From: Microplitis mediator
Taxonomy: Eukaryota; Arthropoda; Insecta; Hymenoptera; Braconidae
Assembly: GCF_029852145.1 (NCBI RefSeq)
Contig: NC_079971.1
Location: 4,769,697 to 4,833,696, forward strand
DNA length: 64,000 nucleotides
Direction: 5' to 3'
Every line of letters starts with the position of its first letter. Positions within the stretch are counted from its first letter, which is position 1. Of the stretch, positions 10,887-21,275 are shown piece by piece. Made by a program: the position numbers and the translations under genes. The notes beneath the pieces are model-generated. The model saw nothing but the letters and a program-made list of their open reading frames with translations. It did no database searches and was not told the origin of the DNA.

Positions 10887-13800
10887 TCAGGATTTAATGA
10901 CAAATGATTTTATTTTTTTAGCGCAAGCTTTTATACTTTTGATTTTTTTAACTTTTTTTGGAGTTTTTTCCATCGAAATTGATGGGGATTCTAAGTCGTC
11001 TAAGCCTTCTAACGAAGGAAGCTTTTTAATTAAATCATTCTGACTGTCATCAGATGATAAGTTTGTAGGCGGAGCCGGTTTGGGGCTTAAATTTTTCTTC
11101 GTCCATGACAGTAATTTTGATTTTGATTTCGTCTTTGTAATTTCTGTAGATGTTTCTTTCGCTGCCGTGGGTGTTGTTTCGGAATTTAATGAACAAGTCG
11201 AAGTACTTGGAACTTCGGGTAGATTTACTTTTACGTCTTCGCCTTTCATATTCACTGAATCACTAAAATAAAATAAATACAGTTAATTAATTAATTAACT
11301 AATTTTGTTCATGTATAAATAGATAATTAATTAGTCACGTACTTTTTTAGAGTATCGTTAGTTATTGTTCTAACAGAATCTTTTAGTCTTCCCCAGAAGT
11401 CATACAGTTTAGATCTGTTGTAATCAAGGAGTAAAGTATATTTCAATTGAGGAGGTAATTCACATGGTTGGTATAAACATGGTATTATTTTTCGATGATT
11501 TTGTTCTGTTGAATAATTAAAAATAAAATAATTAGTTTATTATTCTGACACTAATTCAAAAAGGACATATTTTTATACGCCTTTTTGGCTTTACACTAAA
11601 AAATTGGGAGTGAGTTTGTAGTGATCACAGATTTTATTTAAATCTTACTTCACTCCGTCACTCGGAGTTCTAGAGTTTAAAAAAAAATGAGTCTGCATAC
11701 GGAGTAAATAGGGAGTTTACTTTTTAGCTGAGTGATTTCGGAGTAATCTGGATTTTATTTCAATCTGCATTCACTCCGACTCAGAGTTTTAATGGCACAT
11801 TATAGGTCTACCAGAAAAATCTTTACCTTACGACAACTGAATCATAACCAGGTCTATCACAAGTAACTGTACGACACGACAACTATATCAGTTTCAAACA
11901 CTACCCGTGAAAATCTCAACCAATCAACAATTCTACCACTTAAGAACTCTCTCGCATTACAACTCTACCAGATTACAAACCTCCCAGTAACGAACTCAAC
12001 CATAACAATATCTACCATAAACATCTCTACCACAAAACAAGTCACTTATAAAAATGCCTACCATTAGCATCTCTACCATTTACAAGCCTACCATAAATAA
12101 CTCAACCACATTTCAACTATATCAGAATAAATCTCTGTCAATAAAATACACTACCAAAAAACATCTCTACAATTTTTTAAGCCTACCCAATGAAAACGCT
12201 ACCACATAGGAACACAATCGAAAAAGTAACTCTGTCTATCACATACATAACATATGATGTGACGTTTTACTTTAATTTTAATAGACCTATTAATGTGCCG
12301 TTTTAATATTAAAATAAACTGTGAATTTTACTCCAAAGCAGATTTTCAATAGAAAAATAAACTCTCTTCGGAGTAAATTTCACTCCGAGGGAATTAAATA
12401 AATCACCAGTCACCTGCTTCGCACTAACTCCGGATTTACTCCGCTAATTTTTTACAGAACAGTCACTAAGTTTAAAACCAAAAGGGCATATAATTTTTTT
12501 TAATTCCCAATCATATTGTAGACTTATTCTAAAGTTAAATTTGTTTTTTTTTTTTTTTTTTTCATATTTTAACTATAAAATAAGTCGATAAAATGATTGG
12601 CAATGAAAAAAATTATACGCCCTTTTGACTCCAAAGAGTTTCCAAGAACCAAAAGGGCGTATAAAGGTATGCCTTTTTGGAATTTGACTTTTATTTATTT
12701 ATTTAATGTAATTTAAATTTCTTACCTATACCAATAGCTTGAGCATAATTTAAAAAAAATTCATTGGCAGTACTTTTTATAAAATTCGGAGACAATACAA
12801 CAATTAATCTATTACAGCGTTCAGATATTAATTTCATTATTGCCGTATGTTCAAATGTTATTCCGCTTATTAAATCTCTGTCTTTGATACAAAGCTGTAA
12901 TTAAAATAAATAATATAATTATTGTTCAAATAATCACGTGATGGAGTAGAGTGAGGTTATTCAGGTCATCTCGCGAACTTTTACTCGGCTCTCCCTCATT
13001 TTATTTCAGAAATAACGTCTCGGACAAAAAAATCTTAGCAGAAACTTTTAAAAAATATCTCGTGTTATCTGACTGAGATACTTCACCTGATATATAAAGC
13101 GGGGTCGCCTTTTAATTCAAACGAAAAAATAATATTTTAATTCTAATTACCTTCAGATTATGTTTTTGTTCTAAATATTCAATAACTTGTTCAACAAAAT
13201 CAGTATCCTCATCAGCAGAAAGTAAAAATGCATCGTAACGTTGGATTGACAAACCAGCTTTCACTCTATAAAGATCATCGACAGTTAACATTTTGCTGTC
13301 AATATCATTATCAGTTATTTCAGCAGACGTTTCGTTTCTCTCCATACGCTCATAATATTTTTCAGCATCTTTCACTGTTACAAAATTAATTTTATTGTAA
13401 TTACATTGGAGGGAATTCGTTGATAAATTCTGCTTGACATTGCAGACAAATAAAAATATTCAATTAAAAAATAAGAAATAACTGATTTGTTAATTGTCTA
13501 TTTAAATACGATCCTGAAGTTAGCAGACAATTAAAAATTTTTTTATTTTTTGTTGAACAATTAAATTTGAAGGAAAAAAAAAAACTAAAAATATGCACAT
13601 GTAGAAAATTTAAAAGACTACAAGTGTCTTTTTTTTTTTTTTTTTTTTTTTTTTCATAATTTATCGTTGTTTAAAAAAACCAAAAATTATTAGACGTCGG
13701 CTAATTTCAGTATCATATTTAAATTACCAAATACTGGCTGCGTATCATCAACAACATCCCAACGTTCTATTTTTTCCAATACAATTTGTAAATCTTTTAT

Positions 13801-14142
13801 CACAGTTTTAGGATTTTTTTTAGTCACAACATCTAGAATAAATGATATTGGATCTGGATTTGAAGCTATCGCTGGTATTAATTCACCACTAAATGAAAAT
13901 AAATCAGCGATTCCTCGCCAATCTCTGAAAAAGTAAAACAAATATTGATTACAAAATCAAAATTTATCAATTTTATTTATTAAAAAACAAATATATATAT
14001 ATATATAAATATATGTATAATTAATTAACCTTGGATATCCATCGTCAGTTGGAATACATTTAATAGGATTTAAAAGTGTAGATAATAAAAATTTTGATTC
14101 TGAAGACAATGCAACGAGTGGTACCGCTGACACATCTGCCAT
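10887..14142 (-). CDS. Myd88: MyD88, Toll-pathway adaptor
   Basis: Adaptor linking Toll/IL-1-type receptors to Pelle/IRAK kinases at the plasma membrane. Six exons: 14030-14142, 13728-13924, 13151-13374, 12726-12894, 11343-11505, 10887-11262; 413 aa. Residues about 10-105 form the death domain (DWRGIADLFSFSG, PISFILD). A linker follows, then a TIR domain from about 150 (box 1 YDAFLLSADEDTDFVEQ; box 2 LCIKDRDLISGI; RLIVVLSPNFIKS; box 3-like LYDFWGRLKDS). The C-terminal ~120 residues are Ser/Thr/Lys-rich without a domain; insect MyD88 commonly has such an extension. All phases fit; start ATG 14142 (MADVSAVPL). Introns hold a MITE (13509-13716) and a composite repeat (11593-12690). It shares a divergent promoter with the Spc24-like gene. 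Confidence 0.92.
11593..12458. mobile_element. CACTGTAAAAA-ended element carrying a minisatellite
   Basis: The left end ACACTAAAAAATTGGGAGTGA and the right end ACTCCGCTAATTTTTTACAG match the family at 5632-6021. Between the GGAGTGA-type ends lies a different core, the ~16 bp CTACCA minisatellite. It sits in the MyD88 intron 11506-12725. Confidence 0.6.
11798..12250. repeat. Degenerate ~16 bp minisatellite (TCTACCATAAAC-like)
   Basis: Units such as CAATATCTACCATAAA, CATCTCTACCACAAAA and CATCTCTACCATTTAC follow at about 16 base steps, best ordered at 12005-12120 and looser towards both ends. The + strand is almost free of G over ~450 bases, which is strongly skewed for this window. Confidence 0.7.
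12479..12637. repeat. Inverted repeat (AAAGGGCATATAATTTTTTTTAA type)
   Basis: Arms at 12479-12514 and 12594-12637 (CCCAATCAT / ATGATTGG; AAAGGGCATATAA / TTATACGCCCTTT). The motif TATACGCCCTTTTGG also occurs outside at 11575-11588 and 12650-12680, so the CACTGT-ended element may have landed inside a larger copy of this family. Confidence 0.5.
13509..13716. mobile_element. MITE family 1 in MyD88 intron 2
   Basis: Ends GATCCTGAAGTTAGCAGAC and GTCGGCTAATTTCAGTATCAT. It fills most of the 353 bp intron 13375-13727 and stops about 10 bases from the exon 2 splice donor (minus strand, 13726-13727). Confidence 0.8.
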
Positions 14143-14469
14143 TTTCTAAATAAATAAATAAACTAATAATAGTACAAATAACAATTAAATAAAAATAATC
14201 GAAAACTGTAATTAAAAATTCCAACAAGTGTCATGACGTCATTGCCAATGCCAATAAAACTGAATATTTAAAGGTTATGAGGGGGAATTTAAATTTGAGT
14301 GGTTTTAAATCGAATTTAAATTTACCGCCATCTGTGCAGCTCGTAGATAAAATAAAAATTAACGTGTTTTTAAAAATCTAACCTTGAAAAACGGTTAAAA
14401 TTATTTTACAATGCAACAGTAATTACTGTAAATTAATATTGATAATTATAAATAATAATTAATTTAAAA
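14143..14469. promoter_or_regulatory. Divergent promoter of MyD88 and Spc24-like gene
   Basis: Only 327 bases lie between the two start codons. It contains a perfect palindromic CRE, TGACGTCA, at 14234-14241, followed at once by two CCAAT boxes on the + strand (14245-14249 and 14251-14255). Known for these motifs: CREB/ATF and NF-Y binding; NF-Y pairs are common in promoters of cell-cycle genes. Assignment to either gene is inference. Confidence 0.5.
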
Positions 14470-17094
14470 ATGGAAAAATTTTTATTACAACGTGACAGAT
14501 ATATTTCATCTGTACCACATAGTGAACAGATGAAAGAAAAATTTCGTAATTCTATTGGACAATTAGATAAAATAAATCGTCATAACATTCAACAGCTTAC
14601 ACGTAAGTTTAATTAACAAAATAATTTATAATTAATTATTAATAAAATAGTTAATTAATTATGATACTAAGATTAGCTGTGATACTGAAGTTGGCCGACA
14701 TCTAATGATTTTTTAATTTTTCTTTAAAACGATAAATTATAAAAATAAAATTATTTCAAAAAATTGCAAGCATAGTTTTTTAAATTTTCTACACGTGCAT
14801 ATGTAATTTTATGAGTGAATGTAGCAGACATTAGACAAATTTAAAATTATTTATTTACTTATTTATTTATTTATTGCAAAAGAACGCCGATCGGCAGTAT
14901 ACATTAATAGTAACAAAAATATATTATGAGAGATATTTGATTTTAGTATAAACATAAATAATGAAAATTAGACTAAGGTAATATAAAATAAAATTGAGAT
15001 TGAAATTGGTGATATTATACAAGCATTAGTTGTTTAGTATTGTTTTTTTTTTATCGTTGTTATAAAAGCAGACATTGAATCCTCGAAGAAGTTAGTATCC
15101 TGGCAGTGCTCGTTGACTAGATTGGCTATCCTGTTCCTAGGACCATGGTAAACATAGCTTTTTGTTATCTTAATAGCGTCCAACAGTCTATGTTGTCTTA
15201 AACCAGACCTAGGATGGATAATTTGAAATTGTTCTCGTATCTCCGGTGATTCAATACATCCGTTGACTGACTTATAGAAAAATATTAGATCGGCAACTTG
15301 TCATATTGGATCCACGAATGTACATGTAATATGATACATATTTACAGAATTTTTTTTGTATCTTTTCTACCTTATTTATCTGGACTTGAGTATGAGGTGA
15401 CCATATGACAGTACAATATTTAAGGATCTGTCGGACTAATGACATGAATAGATGTATGAGTGTATGAACGTCGTTGAATTCTTTTCCTAATCTGAGTATG
15501 AATCCAAGTATGCTGTAGGCTTGAGATGTAATTTTATCAATATGCTTCGTGAAGTCAAGTTTATTATCTACTATTACTCCCAGGCCCTAAACTGATGTAA
15601 CTTCTATAAGTTGATGGTGGATTATAAATAAATAGAGTAAATAATAAAATGTAAATAATCATAAGTATACATGTAGCAGACATAAAACGATTTTTTAATC
15701 ACACATAAAAAAATTAAAATTAAAAAAAATACATGTACGGATTTTTGAATTGCCCAAATGTGCATTTTTTTATATTTATTTTATAAACATTTTGTTTAAT
15801 TATTTAAAAATTTTTAAAATTGTCAGATGCCTGGCTAACTTTACTGTCTTTAAATGATCCTGAAGTTAGCAGACAACAATTTTAAAATTTATTTTTTCTT
15901 ATTATCTTGTCTGCTAACTTCAGGATCATATTCACACTCGTTAATTATTAATAAAATAGTTAATAAATTTATATTTGTATTAATGTTGATAGAGGAGAGT
16001 AAAAAAATTGAAAGTCTGAAAGAAAATATATCAGAAAAAGAAGACCAATTATTAGTTGAAGAAAAAAAGAAAAACTATTTGAACAGCGAATTAGAAAACC
16101 AGGCAGAATTATTGGTAAATATAATTACTTATTACTATCCTGGTATTGTTATAATCAGTAACTGTTAATTATTTATCTTAGGAGGAACTACCAAATGAAA
16201 AATCGCGTTTAGTAATCGAAAAAATGGAGTTAGAGTCCAGAAAAAATCAATTGAAGGCTACGAAACCAAGTAATACGGATCAAAAACTTTTAGAACATGG
16301 AAGGTAATGTATAATTATTATTTAATTAAGTAATTGCGTGTGTTTATTAATTATTTATTTATTTTAGAAAAAAATTGGAGTATTACCGAATACTCACCGG
16401 CATTAGATGGGACTATCCGATGTTGAAAACTTGTACTAAAGGATGTATCCTTTTTTATAATTAATTAATTAAATAATTAATGATACTGAAATTAGCCGAC
16501 GTCTAATAATTTTTGGATTTCTTTTTAAACCATAAATTAAAAAAAAAAAATATTTCAGAAAATTGCACTTATATTTTTTTTAATTTTCTACATGTGCAAA
16601 TTTTTTATTTATTATTTTTTTTTTTTTTTTTATTAAATTGTTGAAAAAAAAACTGAAAATTTTTAATAGCCCCCTAATTTATGAGTGTGAATGTATCAGA
16701 CTTGAGACATTTTATTAATTTTAAATTAGCAAATATCTAAATAGAAATAATGAAATTAAAAAAAAAACGCGTACTAATTTTTTAAATATTTAAATTCGAA
16801 TTTCAAAATTTTTATTCTACTCGCATTTATTTATTTATTCAAAAATTCAAAAAATTCTCACTTGTCAGTTACATTCACACTCATGCTAATTTCAGGATCA
16901 TAATAATAATTATAATTTTATATATTGTATATTATTCCTTAATGAAAGATATAGATGTAACAAATCGTCATGACTACACCCAGGAATTTTGTTTTAATGA
17001 AGACGACGAAAGAACAGAAGAAAAAATTTGGGAAGAAATTGAAAAATGTGTTGAAATTTTTGAAGAAAAAGAAAACTTAGCACCTAATAAATAA
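14470..17094 (+). CDS. Spc24-like kinetochore protein, copy 1
   Basis: Probable Ndc80-complex subunit Spc24 (outer kinetochore; its globular C-terminus anchors Ndc80 to the centromere side). Five exons: 14470-14602, 15993-16114, 16182-16303, 16368-16444, 16955-17094; 197 aa. Residues 1-120 are charged and coiled-coil-like (SKKIESLKENISEKEDQLL). The C-terminal core KKLEYYRILTGIRWDY then GYV resembles the Spc24 globular domain (vertebrate LYHQVSKIEWDY). The assignment rests on this short motif and architecture. Intron 4 (16445-16954) is U12-type: donor GTATCCTTTTTT and branch site TTCCTTAAT 12 bases before the acceptor. Intron 1 (1.4 kb) is full of MITEs and a LINE fragment. A tandem paralogue with the same exon lengths follows. 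Confidence 0.7.
14660..14810. mobile_element. MITE family 1, truncated copy
   Basis: Starts ATGATACTAAGATTAGCTG with a repeated start GATACTGAAGTTGGCCGAC at 14681. The inner arm ATTGCAAGCATAG...CTACACGTGCATAT is present, then the sequence breaks off at the family 2 end (14808). The right TIR is missing. Confidence 0.55.
14845..15615 (-). mobile_element. 5'-truncated LINE (non-LTR retrotransposon) fragment, Jockey/CR1-like
   Basis: Read on the minus strand, 15600-15350 encodes reverse-transcriptase C-terminal sequence: VDNKLDFTKHIDKITSQAYS, then ILGFILRLGKEF, LVRQILKYCTVIWSPHT and VEKIQKKF, followed with frame breaks by HPRSGLRQHRLLD. These are typical of Jockey/I/CR1-clade RTs. The 3' end on that strand runs into an (AATA)n-like tail at 14845-14882. 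Stops and frameshifts make it dead. It lies between the two halves of a family 2 MITE. Confidence 0.7.
15854..15929. mobile_element. MITE family 1, minimal 76 bp copy
   Basis: Begins ATGATCCTGAAGTTAGC and ends GCTAACTTCAGGATCAT. The 21 bp TIRs are exact reverse complements with only ~34 bases between them, so it gives the family TIR most cleanly. It lies 63 bases before exon 2 of Spc24-like copy 1. Confidence 0.85.
16480..16901. mobile_element. MITE family 1 with a family 2 MITE nested inside
   Basis: The outer element starts ATGATACTGAAATTAGCC and ends GCTAATTTCAGGATCAT. At 16681-16884 a family 2 element (ATGAGTGTGAATG...CATTCACACTCAT) splits it. The flanks CCTAATTT and GCTAATTT show an 8 bp target duplication. 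The composite occupies most of the U12 intron of Spc24-like copy 1. Confidence 0.8.
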
Positions 17095-17595
17095 TAATTA
17101 ATTATTTAGATTGTTATGTTTTATATAATTGTATAAATAATGAATTTAATTACGAAATAATTATCAATTAATTTTAGAACGATGTGTAATATATATAGTA
17201 TTGTATTATTTAAAAAGTATTTTAATATATTTTTTTTACTAATTATGATTAATTAAAACAAAATTTCAAAAAATTTGGACAATTTGAATTTTGAATATTT
17301 TTTTTAAATTGATTTGTTGAAAAAAATAAGAAATTTGTAAATTCTCTGGAACTTCAGGATCACGAAATTTGTTGGTTTTTAATTTTTAAAATTCGCGCGG
17401 TTTTTTTTTCGACTCACTCTCGTGTTAAAAACTGGAACTTGAGAATTTTCGAGTAGAGCCGCAATCTCTCCATCTTTTGTAAACGTAAATATTTATATTT
17501 GAAAATATTTTCTAACCTCAGTTTTTAAATACAATAACAAATAATGCAACACTTGTTATCAATTATACTATTAATCAATTAATACAATAAAAAAA

Positions 17596-19380
17596 ATGGA
17601 TAAAATATTGGCACTGCGCGAGGAATATTTGTCTTCAGTACCAGAAAAAAAAGATACGCAAGAAAGATTTCGTAATTTTATAACGCAATTAGATCAAATT
17701 AATCATAAAAATTGTGATCAATTAGCTAGTGAGTATTTTTTAAATTAATTAATAATATTTTGAACTAATGGTAAATTTTATTAAAAAAAAATTAAGATCA
17801 GAATAAAATAGAAGATGATTTGAATGACAAAAATAAACGGCACAAAGATAAACTGTCTACTGAAGAGCAAAAATTAAACAGTCTGCTAAATGATTTTGAA
17901 AATCATATTGACCAAATGGTAAAAGAATATTTTTACACTTAATTTTCTATTGGTCATTCATTTAAATTCATTTTTTTTTCTTTTTTATTGCAGGAAGAAT
18001 CAGAAAATGAATTGAAAACTTTAGCATTTGAAAACTTAAAGGATGAACTAAAAAAAAATGAAATTGAATCTATAAAACCTAGTCCTAGAGACAAGCAAAT
18101 TTTGGAATGTAGAAGGTACTTTAGTTAAATATTTACTTTTTGTCTGTACAAATATTACTTAAGTCTTAAATGCAATTAATAATTTTTTTGTTTAGAAAAA
18201 AACTGAAACATTATAAAGACTTAACTGGCATCGCATGGAATTATACGACTATAGAGAACTGTACTGCTGGATGTATCCTTTTTTACGTTAATTCAAATTT
18301 AAATTATCGATTGCTTGAGGGGGATCACTAGAGTGAAGTTTTGAAAAAATCAATTTTTTTTGTTGCATATTCCGATAGTCTATAAGGTAAGAGCCCTAGT
18401 ACCTGATCAGGGAACTAGTACCCGATCACTCATGTATTTGTATATCTATATTTAGTAAATTTAGTAAATATAAATTTAAAAATTCATGGAGTGATCGAGG
18501 ACTAATTCCCTGATCGGGTACTAGGTCTTTTACGTTACCTTCAAAAATAATATACTAAAATTTAAAGTTCATATCTCAAATAATTTTTTTGAATTACCGC
18601 CACCTGAAGAGCAGCCGCTGATCGGTTCTCGAAACTAAATTTTTAAAAATTGCAGTTATAACTCAAAGACAAATCATCCGATCGATTTGATTCTTATTGC
18701 AGCTTCTTTTATATGTTTCTCCATACCACGAGCCTCCAGTTTTCCGATCGAATAGAAAATGTAATTTTGCCAGGCCAAAAATCATCAAATTTTCGCGCGA
18801 AATTTTATACTTTTTTTAAAGACCCCGCCATTTTGTTAAATTTAAATTTTTCTTTTCGATCGAGGGTCATGGTACGGACAATACCTTCTAGTTTAATAAA
18901 CTTTTTGGTTTTTTTATTTCCTGCACTGCGAAGGTCCTATCACTACAGCAGTGGGACTTTTTTTGGAGCCTTGGGAAATTGCGAACAACTCGCTGAGTTT
19001 TAAATTCTTTTGTCCAAAAATTTTATTATATATTTATTATATATTCGCAAATATATCCTCAAAACATTAAAACATTCCACGCAGTAATTTTTTTTTAAAA
19101 GAATTTCCAAAAATCTTTTTTTCCGGCGGTCACACTACTGGTGCCCCTTAATTTATTTAAATTTCTTCAGGTGTCATTCGTGCCCACTTACTTCCTTATC
19201 CTTTTTTGTTCAATTAAAAAAATTAATTATTCCTTAATCGGATATCTAGTCGTTTCAAATGGCCGCGATTACATACAATCGTTTTGTCTGGACAAAAATG
19301 ACAAAAAAACCGAAGTCAAACTTTGGAAAGAAATTTCAAAGTGTGCTGGCAGTAATGCGGAGAAAATAAGTTATGATTAA
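17596..19380 (+). CDS. Spc24-like kinetochore protein, copy 2 (tandem duplicate)
   Basis: Five exons: 17596-17728, 17797-17918, 17994-18115, 18196-18272, 19250-19380; 194 aa. Exons 1-4 are 133, 122, 122 and 77 bases, exactly as in copy 1, with the same intron phases. The proteins align throughout (FRNFITQLDQINHKN versus FRNSIGQLDKINRHN; KKLKHYKDLTGIAWNY versus KKLEYYRILTGIRWDY; GRDYIQSFCLDKND versus RHDYTQEFCFNEDD). The conserved WDY is WNY here. Intron 4 keeps the U12 donor GTATCCTTTTTT and branch TTCCTTAAT. Overall divergence is high, so the duplication is not recent. Whether both act at the kinetochore is unknown. Confidence 0.7.
18386..18533. mobile_element. Palindromic MITE family 4 (AGTACCCGATCA)
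   Basis: Arms GAGCCCTAGTACCTGATCAG and CTGATCGGGTACTAGG surround a second inverted pair (ACTAGTACCCGATCAC / GTGATCGAGGACTA) and an AT-rich centre with TATCTATATTTAGTAAA. Sister copies: 20621-20759 and 49689-49838. It lies in the U12 intron of Spc24-like copy 2; the rest of that intron (18534-19249) shows no recognisable element. Confidence 0.75.
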
Positions 19381-19498
19381 ATAAATAAATATATTAGCTA
19401 TGAAAAAAAAATAACAATAATTTTTAAGTGTACAAATGCATTATTAATAAATTTATAAAATTAATTATATAAATTTTTGACGTTGATATTAAATAAAT

Positions 19499-21275
19499 TT
19501 ATCGAATTCTCCGGATATTTCTCATAAATGTAAGTAAGTAATAAGCTATTGACCATGTTAGAACACAAATTATTCCAATGACTGCAACTGTTGATAGTAC
19601 GCAAAATAATATTGAACATAATACTGTTGCTCCAACTGAAAGTACTGCAACTGTAATTAATTACAAATCAAATTGTTATCAATTGTTTAAATATTTATGC
19701 CCTGTCAAAAATTTTGGTGTAAAAATGGCCTCGAAAACTTTAAACGGTCGTGTAGTGTAAAAACGGTGTAAGAAATCCTCGGTGTAAATTATCCATCCGT
19801 GTAATTTTAACAGTGTAATCTACTTTTTTTACACCATTCTGTGTTACTCGTTATAATTTTGATTAATGAGCAACAAATGATCATTGGAAATTTTTAACTA
19901 TTCAATAAATAACTGTATTAATTTTATTTCGACAGTAAGCAGCATTTTGAACATTTAAGTATTTCTATGATTATTTTTCTTAACGCAAAATTATCATAAA
20001 TTACACATTTACACGCTTGATGGTGTATAAATTTTAAATTCACACCGCCTAAATTTAAAACGATATTTGGTGTAATGAAAGTCTACGGTTTCTGTGGCGC
20101 AGTTAAATGACCGCGAATTCTTGTAGAACTCGACGAAATGACTTTTTTTTCAAATAACTATAACTTCTTCAAAAATGAACTAATTCAGACGTTTTTATTT
20201 GTCAGAATTTTTGTACTTTCTAGAAAAAAGTACAAAAAAGTTGAAGATATTAAAATCTATGAAATTTTTAAAAAAAATTGCATTTTTCTCAGACTACGGG
20301 AGATATCGAAAAATTTTATTCTTTAAAAAAATCTCATTTCGTCGAGTTCTCCAAGGGAACCGTAGAATTCCCGGTGTAATTTATGAGACGGAAGTCAGCC
20401 GACGTCTAATAATTTTTGGATTTTTTTAAAAACGATAAATTATAAAAAAAAAAACAATTTTAAATTGCACTTGTGGCTTTTTTATTTTTTTGCATGTGCA
20501 TATTTTTAGTTTTTTTCAATTGATTCGTTGGAAAGAAAAATTTAAAAATTGTTAATTTTTTGCTAGCTTCAGGATCATTGTAATTTTAACAGCAAAGTTT
20601 TAACACCGAGTTATTTACACTAAAGTAAAAAGACCTAGTACCCGATCAGAAAACTTGTACCCGATCACTCCATGTATTTGTATATCTATATTTACTAAAT
20701 TTTACTAAATACAGATATAAAAATACATGAGTGATCGGGTACTGGGTCTCTTACTTTACACCGAGTCAAAAAAATTTTTTTCAGTGCGTGTTGAATAAAC
20801 GTACCTTGGACAATAATGAAACCAGTAAATGCAAATGCGATATTAATAATAGTAAATGATACAAACAAAAATATAGGTATTGTAAATGAAGCCAATATTA
20901 AGAGACAAATAGCTGATAAGACTGGATGAGACATTAAATATTTTATTACTTGATCAAAAAATTCATAAACTTTAGCATCAATCATAAACTCATTGACATT
21001 TTTCTTCATTTTCGCACCTGTAATTAGTTAATAATTTACATTAATTTATTGGTTAATTATTGTAATAATCAATAATAATTTTTTACTCACATTTACTAGC
21101 AATTGATTTAACGTAATTATTAAATCCATCATGATCACGATCTACCGACTCCATTGTATTTCTCTATAATTTATTTATTAACAATTAATAATATTATATT
21201 TTATTAATAAGATTTATATAAAATTTATAAAGCGATAATAATATTTATATTTAAATTACTTACAAGATTTGTCAT
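19499..21275 (-). CDS. LDAF1/promethin-like (TMEM159) membrane protein
   Basis: Probable lipid droplet assembly factor 1 homologue, an ER protein that works with seipin in lipid droplet formation. Four exons: 21264-21275, 21091-21163, 20805-21017, 19499-19650; 149 aa. The hairpin membrane region begins at VIKYLMSHPVLSAICLLIL (human LDAF1 has YLDSHPFLAFTLL), continues IPIFLFVSFTIINIAFAF and, after the last intron, VAVLSVGATVLCSILFCVL and VIGIICVLTWSIAYYLL. The C-terminus is short and basic (RNIRRIR). The first exon codes only four residues (MTNL) before an intron; the ATG at 21154 is an alternative in-frame start. The last intron (1.15 kb) contains nested repeats. It ends 118 bases from the convergent Spc24-like copy 2. 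Family assignment is by motif and topology. Confidence 0.72.
20383..20578. mobile_element. MITE family 1
   Basis: Starts ATGAGACGGAAGTCAGCCG and ends GCTAGCTTCAGGATCAT. The flanks share TGTAATTT, compatible with a target duplication. Confidence 0.75.
20621..20759. mobile_element. Palindromic MITE family 4 (AGTACCCGATCA)
   Basis: TAAAGTAAAAAGACCTAGTA at the left mirrors TACTGGGTCTCTTACTTTA at the right. Inner arms CCCGATCACTCCATGTATTT and AATACATGAGTGATCGGG. Centre TATCTATATTTACTAAA. Confidence 0.8.

Larger units (their letters stand above)
19705..20797. mobile_element. GTGTAA-rich element hosting two nested MITEs
   Basis: Many GTGTAAAAA/TTTACACC motifs (19722, 19763, 19785, 19840, 20013-20060) and a right end TTTACACCGAG...TTTTTTTCAGTGC. 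Two insertions lie inside: a family 1 MITE at 20383-20578 and a family 4 palindrome at 20621-20759. Left end uncertain. It makes up nearly all of the last LDAF1-like intron. Confidence 0.45.

Noticed and set aside
14845..15615. An intact retrotransposon gene
   Set aside because: Only the last part of the RT is readable, with stops and frame shifts; no endonuclease or 5' region.
18713..19003. 96-codon frame in the U12 intron of Spc24-like copy 2
   Set aside because: Phe/Leu-rich translation of AT-rich DNA; it contains no known domain and is removed by the U12 intron.
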